NCBI RefSeq assembly: GCF_029633965.1
Contig: NZ_CP091277.1
Location: 865,940-929,939, forward strand
Direction of reading: 5' to 3'
Length of the DNA: 64,000 bases
Source: Methanogenium sp. S4BF
GTDB lineage: Archaea > Halobacteriota > Methanomicrobia > Methanomicrobiales > Methanomicrobiaceae
Of this stretch, positions 36,127 through 50,370 are shown piece after piece; positions within the stretch are counted from its first letter, which is position 1, and each line of letters starts with the position of its first letter. The notes below the pieces were generated by a model. That model did no database searches. It saw nothing but the letters and a program-made list of their open reading frames with translations, and had not been told where the DNA came from. The position numbers and the translations under genes are program-made.

Positions 36127-36783
36127 TCATATTTCTATTGTAACACCAGGTGCAAGCACCTTTACCCGGATATCTGTTGTCCGCTCAAGCGTCTTCTTAA
36201 ATGCCTCTGCATCCTGTTCGATGGGGGGGAAGGTGTTGTAATGCATCGGGATGACCGTATCAGCACCGAGGAATTCAGCGGCCATCATTGCCTCGGCGGG
36301 CCCCATCGTATATCTCCCGCCAATGGGCAGCAGTGCGACTTCCGGGTGGTAGAGCTCACGAATAAGCTTCATATCAGAAAAGAGCCCGGTGTCACCGGCA
36401 TGATAGATGACCCTGCCATCCATCCTGATAACAAACCCAGCGGCCACTCCTCCGTAGAATCCGTGCTGACCCGTACATTCGAGCCAGGATGAATGGAGTG
36501 CGGGTGTCATGGTAAATCGAACACCTTCTACCTCTATTGTCCCCCCGATGTTCATTCCTTCCGCAGGTATTCCCTGACTCTGCAGCCAGTGGGCAATCTC
36601 ATTCACCGCGACGACAGGTGCTGAAAATGACATGGTCTCGCCAAAATGATCAGCATGCCCGTGAGTAACGGCCACAATATCCACATCCTTCGGAACATTC
36701 CCCCCAGGAATAAAAGGGTCGACAATAACTCTCTTTGAGCCTTCAATCACAAAGCATGAATGACCAAACCATGTTATCTTCAT
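36127..36783 (-). CDS. Metallo-beta-lactamase-fold hydrolase, UPF0173
   Basis: 218-residue metal-dependent hydrolase. MKITWFGHSCFVI is the family N-terminus, THGHADHFGE carries H-x-H-x-D-H, YHAGDTGLF the Asp and VIPMHYNTFPPI the last His. Substrate unknown. ATG 36783 has no RBS; TATA-like DNA lies about 25 bp before it. Confidence 0.9.
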   Translation of the reverse strand: MKITWFGHSCFVIEGSKRVIVDPFIPGGNVPKDVDIVAVTHGHADHFGETMSFSAPVVAVNEIAHWLQSQGIPAEGMNIGGTIEVEGVRFTMTPALHSSWLECTGQHGFYGGVAAGFVIRMDGRVIYHAGDTGLFSDMKLIRELYHPEVALLPIGGRYTMGPAEAMMAAEFLGADTVIPMHYNTFPPIEQDAEAFKKTLERTTDIRVKVLAPGVTIEI

Positions 36784-36846
36784 GGTATACAGATTATTCA
36801 GAACTTATACAAAAAAATTAAGATTAAAAGTATGATTCAATACTTT

Positions 36847-37482
36847 TCAGCTGATATCGGCAAGTTCAGCTTCGGTTATATCTATTGCTTCTGCAAGTCC
36901 GTCATTATTCAGTCCGCCGGTCATCGACTCGGTCAGGTCACGGTCCTCCATCACATCACGAATCCGTTCGAGATAGGGATCTAAGGTAGGGTCACGCTCC
37001 TGCTCAATCACATGCCGGTACTCACGCAATGTTGACGGGCTGATGCCAAGTTCTTCACTGATCTCCTTCATCGTATTGCCTGAATCCAGAAGCTCCTCCA
37101 TACGGGCGCGTTCAAAGGGCATCTTGAAATCAAGTTCTCTGAACAGCTTCAGCCTGACACGGGCACGCGCAACAGTCTTGGAAAGTTTCTCATCGCCAAG
37201 CACACGCGCAATTTCCGTATCATTCTTCCCGTCATAGTATGCACAGACAAGCTGGGCAAGCTGGCGGGGAGGAAGTTTGGTTTTGAAATGGCCCTGATCT
37301 AGGATATCACGCATGATGAGAGCAACTTCACGTTCAATAGCTTCCTTGTCGCGGAGGGTTCCGTGGATCTTTCTCATCGGTTCAACAATGGTTGTCTTGT
37401 TGGTAATGTCTGTGAAAAGGTCAAGAAGCTCCTTCTTGCGCTGGTTCATTCTTGCCTGTTTCTTACTCTTGCTTTCCCGCAT
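36847..37482 (-). CDS. HTH protein (conditioned-medium-induced-protein-4-like), unknown role
   Basis: About 211 residues, basic and Lys-rich at the N-terminus, with two predicted helix-turn-helix segments: NDTEIARVLGDEKLSKTVARARVRL and then EEISEELGISPSTLREYRHVI-type residues in the C-terminal half. An acidic tail ends in AELADIS. It recalls the archaeal family named conditioned medium-induced protein 4, from memory only. ATG 37482 has GGTGA 6 nt upstream; a GTG at 37488 is in frame. Likely a DNA-binding regulator; targets unknown. Confidence 0.7.
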   Translation of the reverse strand: MRESKSKKQARMNQRKKELLDLFTDITNKTTIVEPMRKIHGTLRDKEAIEREVALIMRDILDQGHFKTKLPPRQLAQLVCAYYDGKNDTEIARVLGDEKLSKTVARARVRLKLFRELDFKMPFERARMEELLDSGNTMKEISEELGISPSTLREYRHVIEQERDPTLDPYLERIRDVMEDRDLTESMTGGLNNDGLAEAIDITEAELADIS

Positions 37483-37573
37483 TCGCACTCACCGGAATCT
37501 GCTTTATAATGTGTATGATACAATATAAGGCTTTTCTTCCGTGCAATAGTAAATTCAGCGCTCGTTAAAATAT

Positions 37574-37583
37574 CTTTTATAAT
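37574..37583 (+). promoter_or_regulatory. TATA box of glyS-hef
   Basis: CTTTTATAAT lies 36-45 bp before the glyS ATG, with GAGG-like bases between, so a short leader is expected. Confidence 0.45.
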
Positions 37584-37618
37584 CACGCGTAGAATATAGA
37601 GGAAAGCAGTGATCCATA

Positions 37619-39346
37619 ATGGGCGATATCTACGATAATGTAATGGAACTTGCACGAAGGCGGGGCTTTGTCTGGCCGTCTTCAGAGTGCTACGGGGCGG
37701 TAGCCGGATTTATTGATTATGGTCCCCTCGGAGCAATGCTGAAGCGGAAAATCGAAAATCTATGGCGTGGTTTTTACATCATCCGTGAGGGATACTATGA
37801 AATCGAAGCACCGACCGTCGGCGTTGAATCGATTTATATTGCCTCCGGCCATGTCAAGGGATTTGCAGACAAAATGTGTCAGTGCCCCTCCTGCAGGGAG
37901 TATCACCGGGCAGATCACATCGCTGAAGAACACGGGACGGCAAATGCCGATTCCCTGAGTCCGGAAGCACTTGCGGAGATTATTAATGGCCTCCCCTGTC
38001 CGTCATGCGGAGAGCCGATTGAAAACGCAGATGTGTTCTACTTTAACCTGATGTTTCAGACCACAATCGGGCCGGGTTCACAGCGAACCGGATACCTGCG
38101 CCCGGAAACAGCACAGGGCATATTTACGGACTTCAATCGTCTCTCACGGTTTTACCGTGAAAAATTACCGTTTGGAGCCGTTCAGGTAGGCAAATCCTAT
38201 AGAAATGAGATCTCTCCCCGGCAGGGAATGATCCGCCTTCGTGAATTTACGCAGGCGGAAGCGGAAATATTCATTCATCCCGACCATAAGGACCATCCCG
38301 ATTTCGGCCGGTATGCAGACTATTCCATCCCCCTCTGGGGACAGACGCAGCAGATGCAGGACATAAAGCCCATCACCGTCACGATGCGCCAGGCCGTTGA
38401 TTCCGGACTGGTTGCCAATGAATATGTGGCCTATTATATTGCCCTGACACATGAGTTTTTGACGCAGGTCGGCATCAATCCGGATAAGCTGCGTTTCCGC
38501 CAGCATCTTCCGACAGAATGTGCCCATTACGCACTGGACTGCTGGGATGCAGAAATATTCTCAGAACGCTTCGGGTGGGTTGAAACAGTCGGCATTGCAG
38601 ACCGTACGGATTATGACCTGAAGGCTCATGCAAAGGAGAGCGGAGACAGCTTTACCGTATTCATCCCGTATGATGAAGTCCGGCAAGAAAACCGCAGGAG
38701 AATTGTGCCCGACATGGGTGCAATGGGGCCGCATTACCGGGGAAAAGCAAAGGCAGTCGCCGATGCACTGATAGACTCTGCACCCGGTCCGGACGGTGCC
38801 ACCATCACCATTGACGGGGAAGAACTCTTTATCCCGGCAGACCTGTACCAGATTCGTGAAGAGACCGTTGAAGTTCGTGGTGAAGAAGTCATGCCGCACG
38901 TTGTCGAACCGTCATACGGCATCGACCGGATTCTTTACTGCACCCTTGAACATTCCTATGAAGAAGAGGATGTGGATGGGGAAATCAGGAAGGTGCTCCA
39001 CCTGAACCCGGCCGTTGCTCCGGTGCAGGCAGCAGTATTCCCGTTGATGAACAAGGACGGACTTGACACCATTGCACGGGATCTTACCACCAGTCTCCAA
39101 AAACACGGCATCCTTGCGCAATATGACGATAACGGGGCAATCGGAAGAAGATACCGAAGGCAGGACGAGATCGGCACCCCGTATGCCATCACTGTCGATT
39201 ATGATTCACTGGAGGACAACACCGTCACCCTGCGTGAGAGAGACAGCATGCAGCAGGTACGTCTTCCGGCCACCCTTGTACCGGAAACCCTCACCAGCCT
39301 GATTCAAGGAACCCTGCCGTTTTCTGAAGCGGGCAGGAAGATATGA
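37619..39346 (+). CDS. glyS: Glycyl-tRNA synthetase
   Basis: Class II alpha-2 enzyme charging tRNA-Gly. RRGFVWPSSECYGAVAGFIDYGPLGA at the N-terminus, RPETAQGIFTDF and FGAVQVGKSYRNEISPRQG (motif 2), VEPSYGIDRILYC (motif 3), and a C-terminal anticodon-binding domain (APVQAAVFPLMNKDGL on). An archaeal zinc-ribbon-like insert is seen near residues 85-150 (CQCPSCREYH, CPSCGEP). Overlaps hef by ATGA. Confidence 0.95.
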   Translation: MGDIYDNVMELARRRGFVWPSSECYGAVAGFIDYGPLGAMLKRKIENLWRGFYIIREGYYEIEAPTVGVESIYIASGHVKGFADKMCQCPSCREYHRADHIAEEHGTANADSLSPEALAEIINGLPCPSCGEPIENADVFYFNLMFQTTIGPGSQRTGYLRPETAQGIFTDFNRLSRFYREKLPFGAVQVGKSYRNEISPRQGMIRLREFTQAEAEIFIHPDHKDHPDFGRYADYSIPLWGQTQQMQDIKPITVTMRQAVDSGLVANEYVAYYIALTHEFLTQVGINPDKLRFRQHLPTECAHYALDCWDAEIFSERFGWVETVGIADRTDYDLKAHAKESGDSFTVFIPYDEVRQENRRRIVPDMGAMGPHYRGKAKAVADALIDSAPGPDGATITIDGEELFIPADLYQIREETVEVRGEEVMPHVVEPSYGIDRILYCTLEHSYEEEDVDGEIRKVLHLNPAVAPVQAAVFPLMNKDGLDTIARDLTTSLQKHGILAQYDDNGAIGRRYRRQDEIGTPYAITVDYDSLEDNTVTLRERDSMQQVRLPATLVPETLTSLIQGTLPFSEAGRKI

Positions 39347-41601
39347 ATTATATATCCCATTCTTTTATCAAACCTGAATCAATTGAAAGACGTGATTATC
39401 AGCTTTCCATAGCAGCATCGGTACTGCAGGAAAACTCAATGGTTGTCCTGCCAACAGGCCTCGGCAAGACAGCCATTGCGCTGATAGCAACCGCGTCACG
39501 CCTGTTGAATGCTGGCGGCAAGGTGCTGATGATGGCACCAACGAAACCTCTTGTTGAGCAGCATTATCGGTTTTTTTCAAAATATCTCCGGGTTGAAGGG
39601 GCAGAGGAGACAGAGACGGATTCCGGTGTCTTCGCGATGTTCACCGGTGATACACCGAACCAGAAGCGTGTGCAGCAGTGGGAGAGCGCAACCTGCATCT
39701 TTGCAACACCACAGGTGATCAAAAATGACTGCCTCGCCGGCAGATACCGTCTCACCGATGTCTCGCTTTTAATCGTGGATGAATGCCACCGGGCAGTCGG
39801 CAACTATGCATACGTGTTCATCGCACAGGAATACTTCCGGCAGGCAAAAAATGCGCTTCTGCTTGCTATGACCGCATCCCCCGGCAGCAACCGGCAGAAG
39901 GTGCAGGAGATCTGTGAAAACCTGATGGTGGGAAGAGTGGAGAGCCGTACGGAAACAGACGCTGACGTAAAGCCCTACATCCACGAACGGGAAATCACCC
40001 ATATCTCCGTCCCATTACCGAAAGAACTGGAATATGTCATTAAAACATTAAACCAGCTGCTGGGCACCCGTCTCTCAATGCTTTCAGGATTCGGGTATAC
40101 GGTACCCGCCCCTGATAAATTATCGATGAAGGCAATGAATGCCATATCAGCACAGGTGCAGGCACGCATCAAACAGCAGGACCAGACAGGATTTGTCGGC
40201 GCATCCGTTCACGCCGAATGCATGAAGCTTCGCCATGCCATCTCCCTTGCGGAAACCCAGGGAAGTGAAGCACTCAAACAGTACCTCTTCAAACTTCAGG
40301 CGGAAGCAACCGATGCAAAGGCATCAAAGGCAAGTATTCGCCTCGCACAGGACCCGGCATTCCAGAATTTAACCGCTCAGGCAAAAGGGTGGCAGGAAGA
40401 ACTCCTGCAAAAGCCGGAATATATCGTAAAAATCGTGCAGAAACAGCTCACCGAATTCCCGGAAAGCAGAATCATCATCTTTGCCACCTTCCGCGACACG
40501 GTAAATCTCATCGTGAAAAAGCTCACCACGGAGGGCATTGAAAGCCACCGGTTTGTCGGGCAGGCAAGCCGCGACACCGAAAAAGGGTTATCGCAAAAAG
40601 AGCAGCTTGCAACCCTTGCCCGGTTCCGGGAGGGCGCATTTAAGGTGCTTGTCGCGACATCCGTCGGTGAAGAGGGGCTGGATGTTCCCTCCACCGACCT
40701 GGTGATATTCTATGAGGCCGTTCCGTCAGAGATCCGCAGCATTCAGCGAAAAGGCAGAACCGGAAGACACGGCGCAGGGAATATCATTGTTCTTGTCACC
40801 GAGGGAACCGCTGATGAAACCTACCGGTGGATCAGTCATTCACGGGAGAAATCCATGCAGAAAGGCATCTCTTCGTTAAAGAAAACCCCGCATACCAGCT
40901 CCCCGGTACCGGCAGAGAAAAATCAGCAGATGAGCATCATCGATTTTGACGGTGAACCGGAGAAGAAAATAATCGCTGATGACCGGGAGACCTCATCTGC
41001 CGTGGTGGAATGGCTCCATAAAAAAAATACTATCGGCCTTGAAATAACCCGGCTTGAATACGGCGACTATGCCATCGGAAACCAGATGCTTGTTGAGAGA
41101 AAAACGGCACGGGACTTTGTTGACACGCTCGTTGAACGGGATCTGCTGGGACAGATAAAACAGATGGCAGATGCCTGCGAGCATCCGGTGCTCATCATCG
41201 AAGGGGCGGCGGACCTCTATACCCAGAGAAACATTGCACCCAATGCCATCCGTGGTGCCCTTGCCGCAATCGGTGTGCAGTTTGGCGTCTCGGTATTCAT
41301 GGTTTCAGGACCGGAGGAGACGGCGGAGATGCTCTATGTTCTCATGAACCGTGAACTGGGAGAACCATCCGGACGTCCGTCACTGCACCATCACAAGTCA
41401 TACCAGTCAGAACGTGAACAGCTTGAGTATATTCTGTCATCGTTTCCGGGGATTGGCCCGCATCAGGCCCGCAGCCTCCTGGAACACTTCGGTTCCCTTT
41501 CCGCGGTAATCTCTGCATCAGAAGAAGAACTCAGAGAAGTTGAGGGAATCGGCCAAAAAATATCGGGAGTCATCACCGGACTCTCCCACAAAAAATACTG
41601 A
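39343..41601 (+). CDS. hef: Hef-type helicase-nuclease
   Basis: Acts on stalled forks and branched DNA. The N-terminal SF2 helicase has PTGLGKTAIAL (Walker A), VDECHRAVG (Walker B) and RKGRTGRHG (motif VI). The C-terminal XPF nuclease has GDYAIGNQMLVERKTARDF (ERK-x3-D). Two C-terminal helix-hairpin-helix units follow (FPGIGPHQARSLLEHFG, VEGIGQKISGVI). 752 residues, usual for Hef. Coupled to glyS. Confidence 0.95.
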   Translation: MNYISHSFIKPESIERRDYQLSIAASVLQENSMVVLPTGLGKTAIALIATASRLLNAGGKVLMMAPTKPLVEQHYRFFSKYLRVEGAEETETDSGVFAMFTGDTPNQKRVQQWESATCIFATPQVIKNDCLAGRYRLTDVSLLIVDECHRAVGNYAYVFIAQEYFRQAKNALLLAMTASPGSNRQKVQEICENLMVGRVESRTETDADVKPYIHEREITHISVPLPKELEYVIKTLNQLLGTRLSMLSGFGYTVPAPDKLSMKAMNAISAQVQARIKQQDQTGFVGASVHAECMKLRHAISLAETQGSEALKQYLFKLQAEATDAKASKASIRLAQDPAFQNLTAQAKGWQEELLQKPEYIVKIVQKQLTEFPESRIIIFATFRDTVNLIVKKLTTEGIESHRFVGQASRDTEKGLSQKEQLATLARFREGAFKVLVATSVGEEGLDVPSTDLVIFYEAVPSEIRSIQRKGRTGRHGAGNIIVLVTEGTADETYRWISHSREKSMQKGISSLKKTPHTSSPVPAEKNQQMSIIDFDGEPEKKIIADDRETSSAVVEWLHKKNTIGLEITRLEYGDYAIGNQMLVERKTARDFVDTLVERDLLGQIKQMADACEHPVLIIEGAADLYTQRNIAPNAIRGALAAIGVQFGVSVFMVSGPEETAEMLYVLMNRELGEPSGRPSLHHHKSYQSEREQLEYILSSFPGIGPHQARSLLEHFGSLSAVISASEEELREVEGIGQKISGVITGLSHKKY

Positions 41602-41982
41602 TTAATATTGAGCTTTTTTTAGCGCGTGCAGGGCATCCGTTCCTGCGCGCACTGCATCCATATACATTTTTGCGTCCTCCGGACGGGAGGCCTCCATCGC
41701 TTTTGTGCACAGTGCACAGATCGTCTGCTCCAGAGATTCACACACGGAACCGGATACCTGCACCCCGGTCTCCTGAACACGGGGTTGGGAGATGACCGGT
41801 TTTTCCGCCAGATTAGCTGTATTATCTTCAGAAACCCCTGGTTTACCCAGTTCCTTACAGACGACACAGCATTGTCCCCCTTTTATCTCAAACAATGGCG
41901 CCCCACAGTCTTTGCATGTGGCAGAAAGCATCCTCCCACCGTTCAGCAGATATGATGCCATCACTTCATCTTCACTTTTCAT
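41602..41982 (-). CDS. Autoantigen-p27-like zinc ribbon protein
   Basis: 126 residues of the Sjogren's syndrome/scleroderma autoantigen 1 family, frequent in Euryarchaeota. A zinc ribbon is visible: [26 protein letters not shown]. The C-terminal helix has a Leu/Ala-rich repeat ([15 protein letters not shown]). The frame extends to 42177, but the upstream part is hydrophobic and unlike the family; ATG 41982 is chosen. Function unknown. Divergent from the UPF0147 gene. Confidence 0.8.
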   Translation of the reverse strand: MKSEDEVMASYLLNGGRMLSATCKDCGAPLFEIKGGQCCVVCKELGKPGVSEDNTANLAEKPVISQPRVQETGVQVSGSVCESLEQTICALCTKAMEASRPEDAKMYMDAVRAGTDALHALKKAQY

Positions 41983-42055
41983 CTGTAATCTCCGGTTTCT
42001 CAAATATCTTATATATGCTATTACTAAAATGTATACTGCGAAGGTGGAAAAAATA

Positions 42056-42319
42056 ATGGGTGACCCTGAAGTAACAATCAAAAACTGTGTAATGATGCTC
42101 CAGCAAATGATGGAAGACAATACCATTCCACGCAACATCAGAAGAGTCGCGGATGATACCCGCAAAGTGCTCATCAATGATTCTCAGCAGCTCGGGCTGC
42201 GTGCAGCTACTGCGATATCCATTATTGATGAAATCAGTAATGATCCAAATATGCCGGTTCACGCCCGCACACGGATCTGGGAACTGGTCTCCCAGTTAGA
42301 GACGATCCCGCTGGACTAA
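42056..42319 (+). CDS. UPF0147 family protein
   Basis: 87-residue all-helical protein conserved in archaea, unknown function. [29 protein letters not shown] and [25 protein letters not shown] are the family core. The frame is open far upstream, but ATG 42056 has AAGGTGG about 8 nt before it and gives family length; ATG 42029 is an alternative. Confidence 0.85.
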   Translation: MGDPEVTIKNCVMMLQQMMEDNTIPRNIRRVADDTRKVLINDSQQLGLRAATAISIIDEISNDPNMPVHARTRIWELVSQLETIPLD

Positions 42320-42384
42320 CCATTTCTTAATACTTTTCTTAAAACGTATTTTCGGTTGTCTGTTCTCCTTTGAGACCAGGGATT

Positions 42385-42810
42385 TCAGATGCCGATAACA
42401 CTGCAGACTATTGTGCGCTCCCGTGATGCCCTCACATCAAGCTCTATCAGCACTGGCTGCTGCCATCTGCCGGTTCTTATGGTGCCATGCGAGACAGGGA
42501 TTGTTAATGACGGGCCGATGAGAGCGGCACGCACATGGGAACGTCCGTTTCCATCCCCCCACGCCTGGTCATGGGCATAGTTCTTTTCCGATGACGCAAC
42601 TGCTTCAAGGGCATCCATCAGATCAGCAAGCACACCGGGTTCATACTCAATGGTTGTCAGCGCAGCAGTAGACCCGGGAACATAAGCACACACAATCCCG
42701 TCACGGACCCCGGACCGGCTAACCACCTGCTGAAGGGGCCCTGACAGATTGAGGATATCGCCCTCACCCGCTGTCCTGAATACAAGATCTTCCTGGTACA
42801 TATCGATCAT
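42385..42810 (-). CDS. YjbQ/UPF0047 family protein
   Basis: 141-residue beta-structured protein of the secondary thiamine-phosphate synthase/UPF0047 family. The core motif region is DGIVCAYVPGSTAALTTIEYEPG, with NGRSHVRAALIGPSLTIPVSHG and GRWQQPVLIELD near the C-terminus. Reported thiamine-related activity in homologs is a weak guide; the true role is unclear. Weak start signal. Confidence 0.85.
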   Translation of the reverse strand: MIDMYQEDLVFRTAGEGDILNLSGPLQQVVSRSGVRDGIVCAYVPGSTAALTTIEYEPGVLADLMDALEAVASSEKNYAHDQAWGDGNGRSHVRAALIGPSLTIPVSHGTIRTGRWQQPVLIELDVRASRERTIVCSVIGI

Positions 42811-42895
42811 ATGCAGATGAGAACTCCTGCGATACGTAGTTTTGGGTCATCAGGCATAAAAGGACATATATGCCTGTTTGACATAGGCATCTGAT

Positions 42896-43735
42896 ATGAC
42901 AGACATATCCATGCAACAGGTGAGAAAACTGCTCTGCATCCTCCTTGCGATTTATTTCGTGACAGGATTTGTAACAGCAGGGCCGCCCACCATCCTCATC
43001 TCATCATCCCCCAGCGGGGCAGGAGTGTATATCGAAGGTGCATACAAGGGCGACACACCCCTCGACCTGACAGGGCGCTATTCACCCGGATCCTATTCTA
43101 TTGAACTGAGGAAAGACGGCTATATCTCCTGGCTTGGCACCCTGGAAGTGAAAAGCAGTGAGACCACGTCGATATCTGCTACCCTGATGCCGTACAAAGG
43201 AAATGCCGATATTTCATCCACACCGGCAGGAGCAACCATATACCTTGACGGAACATATGCCGGGATTTCCCCCCGCGTCATCAGTGACATTCCCACGGGA
43301 AAACATACCATAGCATTAAAACTGGATGGATATTACGACTGGAACACCGAGATAGAGGTTGTTCAGGGAAAAACGGTCACCATCAGTGCAAAAATGGAGA
43401 AAAGCGAAATCCCATACGACGGTTCAATAAATATCCAGTCCACACCATCCAATGCCGAAGTATACGTCGATGATGTTTTCAAGGGATATACCCCTCTCAT
43501 AATCCGGGAACTCGGACCCGCCAATTACCACATCAACCTGAAACTGGAAGGATACCAGGACTGGGATGCAAGTGTTGATGTAAGTGTCGATGAACAGGAA
43601 AAAATCAGTGCAAATCTCTATCCTTCCGCGGGAACGTCACCATCCGAAACAACGACACCCTTATCTCCTGTCATTCCCGTAATCGCGTTAGGAATTATTG
43701 GTATGGCAGTCTGCTGCACGAAAAAAAATGATTAA
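42896..43735 (+). CDS. Secreted PEGA-domain protein with C-terminal anchor
   Basis: Signal peptide (about residues 10-28), then three PEGA domains of about 65-70 residues (ISSSPSGAGVYIEGAYKGDTPL, SSTPAGATIYLDGTYAGISP, QSTPSNAEVYVDDVFKGYTPL), a Thr/Ser-rich stretch, and a C-terminal hydrophobic helix ending in a basic tail (CCTKKND). PEGA domains are cell-surface, possibly layer-binding modules. ATG 42896 has a TATA-like ACATATATG about 25 bp upstream. Ends 1 bp before the convergent gyrA stop. Confidence 0.88.
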   Translation: MTDISMQQVRKLLCILLAIYFVTGFVTAGPPTILISSSPSGAGVYIEGAYKGDTPLDLTGRYSPGSYSIELRKDGYISWLGTLEVKSSETTSISATLMPYKGNADISSTPAGATIYLDGTYAGISPRVISDIPTGKHTIALKLDGYYDWNTEIEVVQGKTVTISAKMEKSEIPYDGSINIQSTPSNAEVYVDDVFKGYTPLIIRELGPANYHINLKLEGYQDWDASVDVSVDEQEKISANLYPSAGTSPSETTTPLSPVIPVIALGIIGMAVCCTKKND

Positions 43736-48209
<4,474 letters not shown>

Positions 48210-48351
48210 TTAATTCAGACATATAACTCTGTTTTTTCATAACCACCACTAAAACCTCAGCTCTGACAGAATCAAAAATGTCAATGAAATTAATTAGTAT
48301 AATATAGGCTTTTTCAGACTTTAATGATTGCTCACTCTCACTTTCACCCTC

Positions 48352-48660
48352 TCAGTCGTACTTGCCGATCTGCGGATCAGGGATGCCGAGATTCCGGTCA
48401 ATTGCAACCACCAGTCTTTTGAGAATACGTACCACAGATTCGGCATCCTCTTTATCCATACTGCCGTTCTGGTGCCACATGACATTTTTCCGGAGCATGA
48501 CAACCAGTTCTTCAACTTCCGTCCCCAGAAACTGTTCGGGTACCTGCATCTCCGTCAGATGATCACTGACACCTGCCCATGCCTGTTCCGGAGGCAGGGC
48601 AAAATGCCGTGCAATCAACATGATATTGGTAATAAAACCTCGTCCGAACTGACTCTCCAT
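48352..48660 (-). CDS. Conserved-looking small protein, unknown function
   Basis: About 102 residues, mostly helical (ITNIMLIARHFALPPEQAWAGV, VEELVVMLRKNVMWHQ, SVVRILKRLVVAIDRNLGIPD). No family recognised. Codon use and length look genuine, and a TGAG-like site precedes ATG 48660; a GTG lies three codons upstream. It sits about 170 bp upstream of gyrB on the same strand, so it could be co-transcribed with gyrase. Confidence 0.65.
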   Translation of the reverse strand: MESQFGRGFITNIMLIARHFALPPEQAWAGVSDHLTEMQVPEQFLGTEVEELVVMLRKNVMWHQNGSMDKEDAESVVRILKRLVVAIDRNLGIPDPQIGKYD

Positions 48661-48738
48661 AGAATACACTCATCATACAACATGAAAAAAATGCTGGCGT
48701 GATATCCGATGAACACAGACCATAAAAAAAGTCAGTAT

Positions 48739-49896
48739 CTATCGCCTGCCACCAAAAAGCAGACTCCTGAGCTCTGCTTTTGCAACCGTACGTGCTATCC
48801 GGAAGAAGGTTGGATTTTTCATCAGCCGGAGAATCAGTTCCGTTGGCCGGTCCATATCACCATATTCAACTATCGTCCGCTTCATTTCCGGCGTGTTCAG
48901 TGCCCTGCAGATATCGCTGATATCATTCGTGGAAATATTTGACCTCATTTCAAGGAACCGGTAGCCAAAATCCAGTTCTTTCCCAAAGTCTGCACTCCAT
49001 GCCGATTCATACGGGGAAAGGGATGTGTCATCAAACCGGTCCTCTTCGCAGCAGACAGACGCCACATCTGCTGCATGCCGGGAAGACCGGACACCGGTAT
49101 ACACGCCCCCTCCGGAAGTGGGTTTTGCAAATCCGGCCGCATCGCCCACAAACAGGGTCCGTGCACCATAGGTCCGGGGCATCACGCCCATCGGGATGGT
49201 GCCTGTCACCTGATGCAGGCATGAATCACTGAAATTGCGGATGAATGAGGAGAAACGACTCTGCACATCCGCCCCTCCTGCAAGACCCACTCTCACTCTG
49301 CCCTCCCCGGCAGGAATGGCCCAGCCAAAAAAATCAGGGGAGGCATCCGGATAAATATGCACAAATGCGGTGTCCGTTTCATACGGAACATCGGCCTGAA
49401 TTCCGGCATAAAACCGAAGGGGCGGCTTCATTCCGCGAATGGACCGGATATGGCTGCGTGGCCCGTCTGCAGCAATCAGGAGGCGAAACGGAATCTCACG
49501 GTGGCCGCCCACTCCCTTCGTAAAGAGCACATTGTCCCGGATATCATATGCATAGGTTTTGAGCAGGATATCAGCACCGGCTGATACCGCATTCTCCGCC
49601 ATTTCCCGGTCAAGGGCACCCCTGTCCACCACGAGGGCCTTGGTTTTGCCGGCATCAAAGTTCAGTTCACACCCACGGGAAGAATGAAGCGTGGCACCCC
49701 GCACCGCCTGAATCACCGAGTCCGATGACACGTGACACTCAACAAAGGCATTCTCACTCAGAAGACCGGCACACTGAACAGGATATCCGACAGATGCATG
49801 CTCTTCTATCATCAGTGTCCGGAGCCCTGAAGCAGCACAGTATCGTGCCGCTGCAGACCCGGCAGGCCCTGCACCGACAACAATCACATCGTACAT
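48739..49896 (-). CDS. Geranylgeranyl reductase family FAD protein
   Basis: 385 residues. VVGAGPAGSAAARYCAASG is the FAD Rossmann motif, GYPVQCAGLLS the family's PxxCAG motif, and RTLFVGDAAGFAKPTSGGGVYTGVRS the second FAD site. The family reduces double bonds of archaeal isoprenoid lipid chains or related polyprenyls. This member could be digeranylgeranylglycerophospholipid reductase or a paralog; the sequence alone does not decide. Confidence 0.88.
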   Translation of the reverse strand: MYDVIVVGAGPAGSAAARYCAASGLRTLMIEEHASVGYPVQCAGLLSENAFVECHVSSDSVIQAVRGATLHSSRGCELNFDAGKTKALVVDRGALDREMAENAVSAGADILLKTYAYDIRDNVLFTKGVGGHREIPFRLLIAADGPRSHIRSIRGMKPPLRFYAGIQADVPYETDTAFVHIYPDASPDFFGWAIPAGEGRVRVGLAGGADVQSRFSSFIRNFSDSCLHQVTGTIPMGVMPRTYGARTLFVGDAAGFAKPTSGGGVYTGVRSSRHAADVASVCCEEDRFDDTSLSPYESAWSADFGKELDFGYRFLEMRSNISTNDISDICRALNTPEMKRTIVEYGDMDRPTELILRLMKNPTFFRIARTVAKAELRSLLFGGRR

Positions 49897-50007
49897 CTAC
49901 ATTCAATAGGCATGAATCATGGATAAAAACTCGGGAATATTTCATAATCAAAGAATTCCGCCGGGTGAAGAGGTATATACCCGCCAGAGCTCATTACTAC
50001 AGTATCG

Positions 50008-50370
50008 ATGAAAGATGATTCCGATTTTACGTGGAAACAATGCCTGATAATCCGCAGTGATGTAAAAATGAGCTGCGGGAAAAAGTGTGCACAACTCGCC
50101 CATGCTGCAGTTGGGGCATATGAAAAGTCCGATAAAATCACGCGGAAAAAGTGGTTTAATGAAGGGATGAAGAAAGTGGTGCTTAAGGCCCCTTCCCTTC
50201 GCGATCTCTATGAAATCAAGGCCAATGCAGAAATGGCAGGAATAGCCACCTCGCTTATCACCGATGCGGGCCGGACTGAGGTCGAACCCGGTACCGTCAC
50301 CGCCCTTGGACTTGGTCCGGCACTCTCAGAAGATCTGGACAGAATTACCGGGGACCTGCAGCTCTTATGA
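50008..50370 (+). CDS. pth2: Peptidyl-tRNA hydrolase, Pth2 type
   Basis: Frees tRNA from stalled peptidyl-tRNA. MSCGKKCAQLAHAAVGAYE holds the Pth2 Lys/His active region, and TSLITDAGRTEVEPGTVTALGLGPA is the second signature. 120 residues. Coupled to truD by ATGA. GGTATATAC lies about 35 bp before the ATG and there is no RBS. Confidence 0.95.
   Translation: MKDDSDFTWKQCLIIRSDVKMSCGKKCAQLAHAAVGAYEKSDKITRKKWFNEGMKKVVLKAPSLRDLYEIKANAEMAGIATSLITDAGRTEVEPGTVTALGLGPALSEDLDRITGDLQLL

Noticed and set aside
42029-42055. Alternative ATG for the UPF0147 protein
   Set aside because: The next ATG (42056) has a good RBS at normal spacing.
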